A stretch of DNA of 64,000 nt from Triplophysa rosa (lineage: Eukaryota; Chordata; Actinopteri; Cypriniformes; Nemacheilidae): assembly GCF_024868665.1 (NCBI RefSeq), contig NC_079893.1, positions 15,245,424 to 15,309,423 on the forward strand, written 5' to 3'. Every line of letters begins with the position of its first letter. Positions within the stretch are counted from its first letter, which is position 1. Below are positions 34,835 to 44,677 of the stretch, piece after piece. The notes under the pieces were generated by a model. It did no database searches, was not told the DNA's origin, and saw only the letters and a list, made by a program, of their open reading frames with translations. Both the position numbers and the translations under genes were made by a program.

Positions 34835-35385
34835 TGTTAAGATATTCTTCCCTTTTGTTTTCCTTACATTTATTGCGGGGCTTTTTTCGGTTGCGTCTTT
34901 TGGTCGCTAGAGGTTATTTGCTTGCACTATGTTTTTCTTTGTTTTGTGTGTTTGCAAGGTGGAGTGGGTTACTTGTGATGAGTGGACTGATAAATGATCT
35001 CTATTCCAGCGTGTGGGTCCCTATTTGAGCTTGACAACTCTCCAGCACCAGTTTGTCGTGCTTGCTTTAATTTTATGCCTTTGTTTGTTTCTTTTTCCTG
35101 TTCTAAGTAGAATTACTTTAAATGAATGTATACTTTTGAGTTAACTTAATTTGCGTGTGTCCTCCCCATATATGTTACGCTGCTTTGAGCCTGGTGGTTG
35201 TAACACATTTGTCATATTTTACCATACTACCTGTGCACCACATTGAATCTTACTTTTTCAAACTCCTCCAACAAATGTTGCCTAATTTTTACACAATATT
35301 TATATGGCTTCTAGAGACATCCCGAACAAAAGGTTATTAAAAGCTTTTTGATTGATCTAATGCGATGAGTTCGTGTATTGTCACA
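34835..35385 (+). mobile_element. Probable 3' LTR of gypsy element E
   Basis: It follows the purine tract ATGGGGGAAGG and begins TGTTAAGATATTC. Sequence such as TTTTGGTCGCTAGAGGTTA and a late ATTAAAAG fit an LTR. The end, about TGTCACA, is inferred. The 5' LTR was not recognised left of 33172. The next element starts 35 bp further on. Confidence 0.5.
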
Positions 35386-35420
35386 AAACTTTGTATGTAT
35401 CATCACCGGCAGTTTGTTTG

Positions 35421-36017
35421 TGTCAGGTCCCGGGTTTGATTTTCCTTTTCACTGTCTCACTTTCTCCTCATCACTACTCTGTTGCGCAGCTGACGCGGTT
35501 TGGCAATCAGCCGAGCGGCTCAGCAGCGCACATCTGTCTCTTATCTCTACTCGTCAACTCTCCCCTTTATATTCCTCTCTTTTCTTTCCTTAGTTGCTGT
35601 TGCGTTGTATGGTTTACCCCGCTCTTGCTACCTTCGGAATATTTGAATCTTGTTTTCTTCTAGTCGTAGTTACCTTGAGTGTTTTTGTTTGGAGTTTTGT
35701 TCCCGGGACTGACCTGCTGTTCGGTACTGGATCCTCCTTTAGTCTTCTTCACCGGTTGGGATTACGAGCTTGCCTTTTCCCTCTGGATCCTGTTTGCACC
35801 TCGATCGACCCTCGCCCGTCTGACTACTCTCTGGATTTCCCTTTGGACACTGTATGCCACTCGTCTGACCACACGCCGGTTTGACCCTGCCTCTGTCTCA
35901 CCCTTGGGATTGTCGGAACTCTGTTCCGTTATTTTGTTTTTTGACTCTTGTCTTGCTGATTTATTAAATTCTTTTGATTTGAATCTGCCCTTGAGTCCAG
36001 TTCTTCCGAACGTGACA
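35421..36017 (+). mobile_element. 5' LTR of element B
   Basis: 597 bp, TGTCAGGTCCCGGG to CCGAACGTGACA. TTTATATT at 35566-35573 is a well-placed TATA box, 30 bp upstream of the predicted transcript start at 35596. Confidence 0.93.
35566..35606 (+). promoter_or_regulatory. TATA box and self-primer (transcript 5' end)
   Basis: TTTATATT at 35566-35573 is followed, 30 bp later, by GCTGTTGCGTT at 35596-35606. These 11 nt are the exact reverse complement of 36019-36029, one base after the LTR. In Tf1-type elements the first 11 nt of the transcript fold back onto such a site and prime reverse transcription. That this one does so is inferred from the match and spacing. Confidence 0.7.
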
Positions 36018-36018
36018 G

Positions 36019-36029
36019 AACGCAACAGC
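36019..36029 (+). promoter_or_regulatory. Self-priming primer-binding site of element B
   Basis: AACGCAACAGC pairs perfectly over 11 nt with 35596-35606, and neither flank extends the match. No TGG-type tRNA site follows the LTR. Confidence 0.7.
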
Positions 36030-36081
36030 CAGCTATGGACTCAGCGGATTCATCCCCACTACGTTCGGCACTGGAGAGGCA

Positions 36082-36948
36082 ATGGGTTTGTTGGGCCATC
36101 ACCAGGAGGGTTTGATTGCCACCCAGCAGACTGTCGAGGCATTAACCGCCCGGGTAGCCGATCTCACGAACCGGCTGGAGCACTTTCAGTTGTCTGAGTC
36201 CTGGGCCGCCAGCTCGGAGCGTGTGCACGAACCCCGCATAAACAATCCTCTTCCATATGACGGTGAGCCCACTCTTTGCCGAGCTTTCATTATTCAATGC
36301 GAAGTTGTGTTCTCCCTTCAGCCATCCACATACGCTTCACAGAGAGCTAAAGTGGCATTCGTCATCTCACTGCTGACGGGTCGTGCCCGTGATTGGGGTG
36401 CGGCATGGTGGGCAGCACAGTCCAATTTCTCATTCAATTTTGAGGACTTCAAGGAGGAGATGGTAAAGGTGTTTGGGAAGGAGGCCTCTAGACTTTTAGC
36501 AGCTCTCCGGCAGGGGCATCGCTCCGTAGCAGACTACGCGATCGAATTTCGCACGCTCGCGGCGACCAGTCAATGGAATCTTGAGGCACTTTCAGCACGT
36601 TTTCTTGAGGGGTTGGCCAGTGACGTGAAGGATGAGATGTATGCTCGCGATCCTCCGGAATGGTTGGATGATCTGATAGCCTTGGCTATTCGGCTAGATG
36701 CCAGAATGGAATTACACCGCCGGGTTAAGGCCACAGCCAGACCTCTAGATCTGCATTCATCTCTCAAGCCGTCTCTCAAGGCCACCGTGGCTGCTTCCAC
36801 CGATGTCTCCGAACCCATGCAGCTAGGCAGATTACACCTTCCGGCTAAAGAGAAGCTTCGGCGCCTAAATGAGGGTTTGTGCCTCTACTGTGGCGGGCAA
36901 GATCACCAGGCTTCCACTTGTCCGTTAAAAGCCAACGCTCGTCGGTAG
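36082..36948 (+). CDS. Element B Gag polyprotein
   Basis: Structural capsid protein of an LTR retrotransposon, 288 residues in the open frame. It has a coiled N-terminal stretch ([18 protein letters not shown], about 14-34), a capsid region ([19 protein letters not shown].., [13 protein letters not shown]) and a C-terminal zinc knuckle [14 protein letters not shown], spacing C-x2-C-x4-H-x4-C. Another ATG at 36034 starts 17 codons of likely N-terminal sequence ([16 protein letters not shown]) in a different frame that meets this frame near 36083, so the true start may be upstream with a two-base frame break. The stop overlaps the pol frame by about 70 nt, with pol in the -1 frame, as in sushi-type elements. 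No clear slippery heptamer was seen. Confidence 0.85.
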   Translation: MGLLGHHQEGLIATQQTVEALTARVADLTNRLEHFQLSESWAASSERVHEPRINNPLPYDGEPTLCRAFIIQCEVVFSLQPSTYASQRAKVAFVISLLTGRARDWGAAWWAAQSNFSFNFEDFKEEMVKVFGKEASRLLAALRQGHRSVADYAIEFRTLAATSQWNLEALSARFLEGLASDVKDEMYARDPPEWLDDLIALAIRLDARMELHRRVKATARPLDLHSSLKPSLKATVAASTDVSEPMQLGRLHLPAKEKLRRLNEGLCLYCGGQDHQASTCPLKANARR

Positions 36949-38102
36949 TCAGGGGAATCCTGGCGAGCGGTACTTCAGTCTCCCCCACCCGTTGTTCTCT
37001 CACTCTCCTTCCGGTGACCCTCAGTTTTAGTGGTTCTTCTTTCAATGAGTCGGCGCTGCTGGACTCTGGAGCGGAGGGCAATTTCGTGGACGAGACCTGG
37101 GCCCGCGTAAGAGGGCTTCCCACTCGGCAGCTTCATCCGCCCATCACCGTCCGTGCCCTTGACGGCAGTATCTTGCAAACTGTGTCTGCTCTCACCGCTC
37201 CCTTAAGCGTGGTCACGTCAGGTAATCACAAGGAGGAACTAGAATTTTTTATTTTTAAGTCTCTGGAAGATCCCATAATCTTTGGTCATCCCTGGCTCTC
37301 TCGCCATAACCCGTCCATCAATTGGACTAATAGCTCGTTATTGGGATGGAGCCTATATTGTCATGCCCATTGTCTTGTCTCTGCTTGTTCCCCCCTCTCT
37401 TCCTTTTCTCTGTTGCAGGTGGAAAGGGTTGATCTGTCCCGGGTTCCTGTGGAGTATCATGAGTTGAGAGCGGTCTTCAGCAAATCCCGGTCCTCTTCTC
37501 TTCCTCCACACCGACCCTATGACTGTGCCATAGACCTTCTCCCCGGCTCTTCTCCACCTCATGGACGGCTTTTCTCCTTGGCTGCTCCTGAACGAGCAGC
37601 CATGGAGAAATATTTGAACGAGTCTCTCGCAGCCGGTATCATTCGTTCCTCCTCATCTCCGGCTGGGGCGGGATTCTTCTTTGTGAAGAAGAAGGATGGC
37701 TCGCTTCGCCCCTGCATTGACTACAGAGGCCTGAATGACATAACGGTTAAGAACCGGTACCCGTTACCCCTTATGTCTTCAGCCTTTGAACTCCTGCAGG
37801 GAGCGAAGTTCTTCACAAAGTTGGATCTTCGCAACGCTTATCACCTGGTCCGGATTAGAGGGGGGACGAATGGAAAACAGCCTTTAACACCTCCACCGGG
37901 CATTTTGAGTATTTAGTTCTTTCCTTTGGGTTATCTAATGCTCCAGCTGTTTTCCAAGCACTTGTTAACGATGTTCTTCGTTACATGATCGACAGGTTCG
38001 CCTTTGTGTATCTGGATGATATTCTTATATTCTCTTCTTCCCTCCAGATGCATGTCCGTCATGTCAAGCAAGTGCTCCAACGGCTGCTTGAGAAGCAGCT
38101 AT

Positions 38103-38792
38103 TATTGTGCATAATTCTGATCATTTTGTGCATATATTGTATTTTTGGGCTCTGTTGTACACCCCACTTATTAGAAGTATTCATAGGAATGATATTACCA
38201 TAGATGTGTTAATAATCAGACCAATGATTGAGTGTTACAAGTGAATATATGAAGATGATTTGATGATTTAATGATATAATCAGCATACTTAAGCATTGAT
38301 TGAGTGTTGTTTGAACTATAAGTATATTTTTAATCATTTTAACCAAGTATAGACCAGATTTCAGCAATATAAAATTCAGTGATGTCTTTGAGATCTGTTT
38401 AAGGCCTGACCTAGATAAAGTTCAGAAGGTTGAACATGTTGTTCACTTTGTGGCCTGAAAACTGGTACCAACTGGAAAACTTATTTTTAAAAACCAAGTA
38501 AAGGTCGACATTCCACTATTAGATACAAACCTTGTTGCCTAGAAAATAATAGTGGCAGACGAGAATGATTGGATAATAAAAAATAAAAGGAAAGGGAATT
38601 TCCTGATTGGTTTAGGAAAGCACCTCCTTTCCTAAGTTTCACTATAACTACAGGCTGGAAAACACTTGAGTTTTCAGATGACTTGGGACATCTCACTTTG
38701 TTTGGCCTGATCAAATAAAGTTAACTCCTTGACACCTGAACCTTCTTTGTCTGAGAGATTTTTGAACTTCAAGATCGACTTCTACCACATCA
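38103..38792 (+). mobile_element. 690-bp solo-LTR-like insertion in element B pol
   Basis: The RT reading of element B breaks at 38102 and resumes at 38797. CTAT at 38099-38102 is repeated at 38793-38796, a 4-bp target duplication. The insert starts TATTGTGCATAATTC and ends CTACCACATCA, with AATAAAG at about 38716 some 75 bp from its end, so it looks like a solo LTR. The first bases are TATTG, not the usual TG. It has no convincing coding frame. It is younger than element B. Confidence 0.7.
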
Positions 38793-40699
38793 CTATACGT
38801 CAAGGTGGAGAAGTGCGAGTTTCATGCCCGGTCAGTTTCGTTCCTGGGTCACATCATCTCGGATGAGGGAGTTCGCATGGATCCTGCGAAGGTAAGGGCC
38901 GTCTCTGACTGGCCGGCACCTGCCTCCCGGAAAGGGGTCCAACAGTTCCTGGGTTTCGCCAATTTTTATCGGCGGTTCATCAGGAACTTTGGGCAGGTGG
39001 CGGCTCCCCTCTCGGCATTGACCTCCACTAGGAACAGATTTGAGTGGTCATCGGCGGCTCAGGTTGCGTTTGACGAACTTAAGAACAGGTTTGTCACCGC
39101 ACCTATTCTGGTCACCCCTGATCCCACTCATCAGTTCGTGGTGGAGGTTGATGCTTCTGAGGTTGGGGTCGGAGCGGTCCTTTCCCAAGTTTTTTCGCAC
39201 GATCTTAAAATACATCCTTGTGCGTATTCTCTCACCGTTTGTCCCCCGCAGAACGAAACTACGATGTTGGCAACCGTGAGCTGTTGGCAGTGCGTTTGGC
39301 TCTGGGAGAGTGGCGTCACTGGCTGGAGGGGGCTACCGTTCCTTTCATTGTGTGGACCGACCACAGGAACTTGGAGTACATTCGGTCCGCCAAACTACTG
39401 AATGCCAGGCAGGCTCGTTGGGCACTTTTCTTTGGGCGCTTAGATTTCACCCTGTCTTACCGGCCAGGCTCCAAAAATGGCAAACCCGACGCGCAGTCTC
39501 GATGCCTTGCCCTGGCTAATGGTCCTCCCTTTCCCCCCGACACTATCCTCCCTGAGGGTCGGGTGGTGGGGGCGATTACTTGGGGAATCGAGCAACGCGT
39601 CAGGAGAGCTCTGGTCGGAGTAGAGGCGCCCTGAGAATGCCCATCGGGTCTGCTCTTTGTTCCTGAGTCGGCCCGCACGGCGGTCCTTTAGTGGGGCTAT
39701 TCTTCCAGACTCACTTGCCATCCGGGTGTTAGGAGATCGCTGGCCGCCATCCGCCAGCGGTTTTGGTGGCCAGCCATGAGGGAGGACATCCACCAGTTCG
39801 TGGGGGCATGTCCGGTCTGTGCGCAGAATAAGTCTTCTAATGCGCCGCCCGTTGGTTTGTTACGACCCCTGTCTGTTCCCTGCGCCCTTGGTCCCATATT
39901 GCCCTGGACTTCGTGGTTGGTCTCCCTCAGTCCGGTGGCAATACGGTGATCTTGACCGTGGTGGACCGCTTCTCTAAAGTTCTAAAACTTCCCTCGGCCA
40001 AAGAGACGGCCCGGGTTTTGGTGGACCAGGTCTTCCGCATCCACGGTCTCCCCGAGGATGTGGTTTCGGACAGGGGTCCCCAATTTGCTCCCAATTTTGG
40101 AGGGAGTTCTGTCGCCAGATTGGCGCTTCAGCCAGTCTGTCGTCCGGATTCCATCCACAAACCAACGGGCAGTCCGAGCGCGCCAACCAGGACCTGGGTA
40201 GGATGCTCCGATGCATGGCTTCCCACAATCCTTCCACCTGGAGCCAGCAGCTGACCTGGGTTGAGTATGCTCACAACTCCTTGCCGGTATCTACGACCGG
40301 GCTGTCTCCATTCATGTGTTGTCTAGGTTACCAACCCCCTGTGTTTCCTTCCCAGGCTGTCGAAGCTGCGGTTCCCTCGGTCCAAGCCTTCATCCAGCGC
40401 TGTCGGCGTACCTGGAAAAGGGCTAGGGAAGCGCTAGTCCGGTCCCGGGACCGTACCAAGCGCACCGCTGACCGTCACCGCCGGAAGGCGCCTAGATACG
40501 TATGTGGGCAACGAGTTTGGCTTTCTACCAAGGACCTCCCTTTGCGGGTCCCGGCCCGCAAATTGGCACCCAGGTTCATTGGACCTTTTCCCATCGTCAA
40601 GGTTGTCAGTCCGGTGGCGGTCCAGCTTCGATTGCCTAATCCCTTCTGTCGTGTCCACCCTGTCTTTCATGTCTCTAGAGTCAAACCTGTTCTATGTTC

Positions 40700-40969
40700 C
40701 CCCCACACCCCCTCTGTTTCCTCCCCTACTCTCCCTCCCCCTCCCTTGATCATTGAAGGTGCCCCTGCTTTTAAGGTCAAGCGGATTTTGGAGTCTAGAT
40801 GCCGTGGCCGGGGATTCCAGTACTTAGTGCACTGGGAAGGCTATGGTCCTGAGGAGAGGAGCTGGGTTCCGGCCCAGGACATTCTGGACCGCTCCCTCAT
40901 TGACACCTTCCACCGCAACCATCCCTCTTCCTTAAGCGTGCCGGGAGGCGCTTCTGGAGGCGGGGGTAC
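40700..40969 (+). promoter_or_regulatory. Element B pol end with polypurine tract
   Basis: Pol's chromodomain end is followed by GGAGGCGGGGGTAC at 40956-40969, directly abutting the 3' LTR. This is the plus-strand primer. The same style of tract (AAGGCGGGGG) precedes the LTR of the element at 2928-4619. The open frame runs 17 nt into the LTR. Confidence 0.75.
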
Positions 40970-41566
40970 TGTCAGGTCCCGGGTTTGATTTTCCTTTTCA
41001 CTGTCTCACTTTCTCCTCATCACTACTCTGTTGCGCAGCTGACGCGGTTTGGCAATCAGCCGAGCGGCTCAGCAGCGCACACCTGTCTCTTATCTCTACT
41101 CGTCAACTCTCCCCTTTATATTCCTCTCTTTTCTTTCCTTAGTTGCTGTTGCGTTGTATGGTTTACCCCGCTCTTGCTACCTTCGGAATATTCTAATCTT
41201 GTTTTCTTCTAGTCGTAGTTACCTTGAGTGTTTTTGTTTGGAGTTTTGTTCCCGGGACTGACTTGCTGCTCGGTACTGGATCCTCCTTTAGTCTTCTTCA
41301 CCGGTTGGGATTATGAGCTTGCCTTTTCCCTCTGGATCCTGTTTGCACCTCGATCAACCCTCGCCCGTCTGACTACTCTCTGGATTTCCCTTTGGACACT
41401 GTATGCCACTCGTCTGACCACACGCCGGTTTGACCCTGCCTCTGTCTCACCCTTGGGATTTTCGGAACTCTGTTCTGTTATTTTGTTTTTTGACTCTTGT
41501 CTTGCTGATTTATTAAATTCTTTTGATTTGAATCTGCCCTTGAGTCCAGTTCTTCCGAGCGTGACA
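40970..41566 (+). mobile_element. 3' LTR of element B
   Basis: 597 bp, the same length as the 5' LTR and differing at about ten positions (for example near 41080, 41188, 41267, 41313, 41356 and 41460). It ends GCGTGACA and is followed by the GTTTG duplication. Confidence 0.93.
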
Positions 41567-41592
41567 GTTTGTCTGCCATAGAAGAGCCTTTC

Positions 41593-43473
41593 CAGGGCTC
41601 TAGAGTGCGACCTAATTTCTCAATGGTGCGACTAAAAAAAATCTGAGGTCGCACTGGTGCGACCAGCCGTTTGAGGGAAAAAAAAGTCTCTGCGAAAGTC
41701 TCCCTGTGGTTCAACAACAGACACATTAGGCCCATATCGTGGTCTAAACCAATCAGAGATAGTGAAGGGCGGACCCCCCTCTGATTGGCCGTGGTCCAGA
41801 TATTCCTGTACATGTGTGTACGTTTGAAAATGCTGTGCTGCAGTCGGACAGAGAGGTGAGTAGCCTAGGCCCGTCAGATAAACAGAGTGGATGTAGCCGC
41901 GGATGATGAGAGAAGATGAAAAGAACGATTGACAACTTTTTCGTTAAGAATGTTAAGTTAAGGCCTGATCCGTCCGAAAATCATAACCAATGCTCTGACA
42001 CGCTAGACTGCGACTAAATGGTCTCATTTTGCGACAAATTTTCCTGCCAGTGCGACAAGTTTTTCTTAATGGTCGCACCGGTGCGACTGTCAAACTGATC
42101 AATATATAATTTTTGCGTATTATAAATTTAATGCGCAGAAATGTTATATTGCGCAAGCTGCGCATTCAGTCACTCATTTTCGTCTCCCCTCCTTCAACCA
42201 TTCACTTATCTATCAGTGCCCCGCCCCCAAAGACGTAATTCGCGGGTTACGGGTAAGAGGCGAAGGACCGAAAGAGCAGACGAGTGAAGCGCTCAATCTT
42301 GCAACTTAAATAAATATGCAGAATACAAGAATTTCCCCGGCTAAGGTACAAAACAGCAAAGATAACGAAATGTGTTGTCAGTATTGTATGCATGTGAAGC
42401 TAATGCAGGAAACACGTGTTTAAACTTTAAGCACTGAACTATTGTATAAAGATCTCTAACAATACTGCAAAGCATACAAAACGTTATACATCACGCTAAA
42501 TACTATTTATTTGTGAGTCGCTATTGATAGAAGCCAAACGTGTATCAATGCAGCTTTCATGAAGAATAATCACTAAAAGCCTTCAGGTCTCGCGGGTTGT
42601 TTGAGATGCGCGCGCCCAGAGAGTCAGAGCACAAAATACTAAACGGAGTTCTCTTTCACGCCTTCTTACTCTGAAACGGACATATTAACACAAAATAACC
42701 TAAAAATTCCCATATTAACAAGAAACCTTGTAAAGGTATTCAGTTTGTTTCATGACCAAACAGTTGGGAAACAAAACACGTGTTCCAGTATATTGCGCGA
42801 GCTCTTAAAGGGGCAGCAGCATAATAAAGATCTCTGTTTATAATGTTCATCAAACAACAACGGACGGGCCCAAAAACACTCACTGATATTAAAGGAATTG
42901 TGTTCTCTTATAGGAGTCGTTCACAACAAATAAAGGAAGAAAGTAGCTTTAAGAAAGATGTGCTTTAAATATGGTAAAGTGTTGAAAGAGAGTTTACATA
43001 TACAATAAAAATAATTCAATCATAAACAATGATTTGTATTAATTTCTAATTGATTTATTAATGTATTAAACACATTTTAATGAAGTTTTAGTGATTCTTT
43101 TTTCTTACCTCACCCCACGACTCTGGTGCTATCAAATTAAGGGCTGGTGCCACCAAGTTAACTTGGTAGCACCAGTGCCACCTCTGTCAAGTGTTAGTCT
43201 AGAGCCCTGCTTTCTTGTAGAATTGTGCTTCAAATAAAGAACTTTATGTTGACCAGATTGTTAGTTAATCATTTACAAGTCAATATTGCCTATATGGACA
43301 GCGATTTAAAAAAAAAGTGAACTTGTAAAACTTTTTACAAAGTTGCGGTGTTAAATGCGATGCGGTCGAAAATTTGGGAGCACCTAACTTTTGTGCTGGT
43401 GCACCTAAGAAAAAAGTTAGGCCAGAGCAAAAAAGTTAGTGCAAAAAGTGCAAAAAGTTAGTCTAGAGCCCTG
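41593..43473. mobile_element. hAT-type element with a doubled right end
   Basis: The left end is CAGGGCTCTAGAGTGCGACC. The right-end sequence GTTAGTCTAGAGCCCTG followed by CTTTCTTG occurs twice, ending at 43209 and 43473. Blocks such as GTGCGACTAAAAA, GGTGCGACC and GGTCGCACCGGTGCGAC recur near the left. A 30-bp inverted repeat (GGTGCCACCAAGTTAACTTGG) lies at about 43145-43180. No transposase was recognised. The left flank AGCCTTTC does not match the right flank, so no simple duplication is visible. Confidence 0.65.
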
Positions 43474-43608
43474 CTTTCTTGTCTAAGTGGTTTCATAGAA
43501 CCTTTAACATCCGAAGAAAGTTTTTCTTCATTTTTTTTCAGATTATAAAAGGGAAGAAGGACTAACTGGTGTGATCTTGTGTCACCTAAATGCCCATCAA
43601 AAACTCAC
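43474..43608. other. Intron end next to pcca exon
   Basis: Short unique stretch between the hAT-type repeat and the pcca donor site. Confidence 0.5.
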
Positions 43609-43822
43609 CGTAGATTGCCTAAGAACTTTTGTGAGCGGAGTTGTGCTGCTACATAAAGTGCAGCAGCAGTAGCCAGCAGGTCATATCTTCCTCCTGCTGT
43701 TAATACATGACCTTTAAATCCATCAGGATATACCTCCTGGAGAAACTTAGTATTTATGTCACCAGACACAAACCGAGGGTGAACGATGATCGCTCTCAGA
43801 AGAGGAATGTTATGAGCTACAC
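43609..43822 (-). CDS. pcca: pcca exon (end of biotin carboxylase, start of BT domain)
   Basis: Minus-strand 214-bp exon encoding [38 protein letters not shown] and [19 protein letters not shown]. Propionyl-CoA carboxylase alpha is the mitochondrial matrix subunit that carboxylates biotin with ATP and bicarbonate, working with the beta subunit in catabolism of Val, Ile, Met, Thr and odd-chain fatty acids. The RGVxHNIxLLR and FVSGDIxTKFLxEVYPDGF blocks identify it. The acceptor is CTCTCAG (43823) and the donor GTGAGT (43608). The first two bases complete the Gly codon from the exon at 43898-43973; the last two (CG) are completed by the exon at 25037-25139. The long open frame that reads through the 75-bp intron upstream is not the true protein. 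Confidence 0.93.
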
Positions 43823-43897
43823 CTGAGAGAATGATAATATGAGAAATTATTAAGTATTTAATTATGTGTTTGTATTTCTTCATGCAATGTATACTAC

Positions 43898-43973
43898 CTC
43901 TAATGACGTAATTATCAAGTGCGTTCTCCATTTTCTTCAGAGCTTCTGCTCGTGTGCTACCATATGTGACCAG
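43898..43973 (-). CDS. pcca: pcca exon (biotin carboxylase C-terminal subdomain)
   Basis: A 76-bp exon encodes [20 protein letters not shown] then NYVIR and one base of the next codon. It is the helix after the ISKL strand in the biotin carboxylase C-terminal subdomain. The acceptor is TTATTAG, the donor GTAGTA (43897), and the flanking introns are only 75 and 76 bp. Phase matches both neighbours. Confidence 0.93.
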
Positions 43974-44049
43974 CTAATAAATGACAACAAAAAAGCATTC
44001 GACTAGTCTGTTTTTAATCACATAAGACTTGTGTGATCATTTTTATTAC

Positions 44050-44118
44050 CTTAGAAATTATGGGATCATAATAAATGCTGACGTCACTTCCTTCCTGAAT
44101 TCCACTGTCCACACGAAC
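44050..44118 (-). CDS. pcca: pcca exon (biotin carboxylase C-terminal subdomain)
   Basis: A 69-bp, phase-0 exon encodes [20 protein letters not shown] then ISK, the conserved RVDSGxxxGxxVSxYYDPMISK block of biotin-dependent carboxylases. The acceptor AG precedes GTTCGTGTG and the donor is GTAATA. It follows the exon at 56975-57049 across a 12.9-kb intron packed with transposons. Confidence 0.93.
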
Positions 44119-44677
44119 CTTCAAGAGAAAAGCAAAACAACAATAATTGTAAAACATTACAAAATTTCAGCCTTTCACAAAATATAAAAATGTTACATTT
44201 CTTGCATTTAAAGAGTAAATATTTTGTGATTGTTAAGGTCCTACATTGATTTATGGAGATTACAACAAGTTTACGTAAATACAGTTGTAGAGACTTGGCA
44301 TAAGCCAAATGGTCGGAATCATTAAAAGAAGAGCCATAAAACCCCTCCACTCTCTTCTGTCCTGGTTTCTTGATATCAACATCAAAAGACCTGACTCCAA
44401 AGGAGGCCTGGATTTAGGTTGGTGCTCTCACTGAAAGTGTTGATAACCCCTTTGTTTCTCCGTGGGATATTTACGACTCCTAAGCTTCAAAGCAGAGGTG
44501 AGAAGTCTCTCTGTTTTGTCTCACCTGGAACTTAACATATGAGGCTATCCAGAGAAACTTCTCTGACAAATAGGAACTTATATTTATAGAAAAGGACAGT
44601 TTAATCACACATGTAAATATCTAGGTTATATGTTGGTGCTCTTGCCATTTTAAATAATCTGTAACTGTTAAATACAT
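44119..44677. other. Intron, no host exon recognised
   Basis: A minus-strand reading around 44240-44420 (FGVRSFDVDIKKPGQKRVEG, then FYGSSFNDSDHLAYAKSLQL) is open and looks protein-like, but it is not part of PCCA and I do not recognise it. It may be a scrap of an unknown repeat or pseudogene. The remainder is AT-rich. Confidence 0.4.

Larger units (their letters stand above)
36949..40986 (+). pseudogene. Element B Pol (PR-RT-RNase H-IN-chromodomain), broken
   Basis: Protease has [10 protein letters not shown] (Asp at 37062). RT blocks include [20 protein letters not shown] and [13 protein letters not shown], then [12 protein letters not shown] with the catalytic Asp pair at about 38015. RNase H shows [31 protein letters not shown] and [11 protein letters not shown]. 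Integrase shows [45 protein letters not shown] and, in another frame, the [13 protein letters not shown] box with its Glu. The end carries [20 protein letters not shown], a chromodomain. Frame breaks lie near 37860, 39215, 39886 and 40095; stops at 39632 and 39689. The first zinc-finger His of integrase reads Tyr. A 690-bp insertion splits RT at 38103. Not functional as it stands. Confidence 0.9.
35421..41566 (+). mobile_element. Chromovirus-type Ty3/gypsy retrotransposon B with GTTTG duplication
   Basis: A full-length 6146-bp copy: two 597-bp LTRs, gag, pol with C-terminal chromodomain, a polypurine tract and perfect 5-bp duplications GTTTG at 35416-35420 and 41567-41571. Pol order is PR-RT-RNaseH-IN-chromodomain, the Tf1/sushi group layout. 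The LTRs differ at about ten positions by eye (under 2%), so the insertion is fairly young, yet pol has several frame breaks and a nested 690-bp insertion. It uses a self-primer layout instead of a tRNA site. Confidence 0.93.

Noticed and set aside
43605..43931. 108-residue minus frame as a single gene product
   Set aside because: It reads through a 75-bp intron between two pcca exons; spliced phase explains the sequence better.
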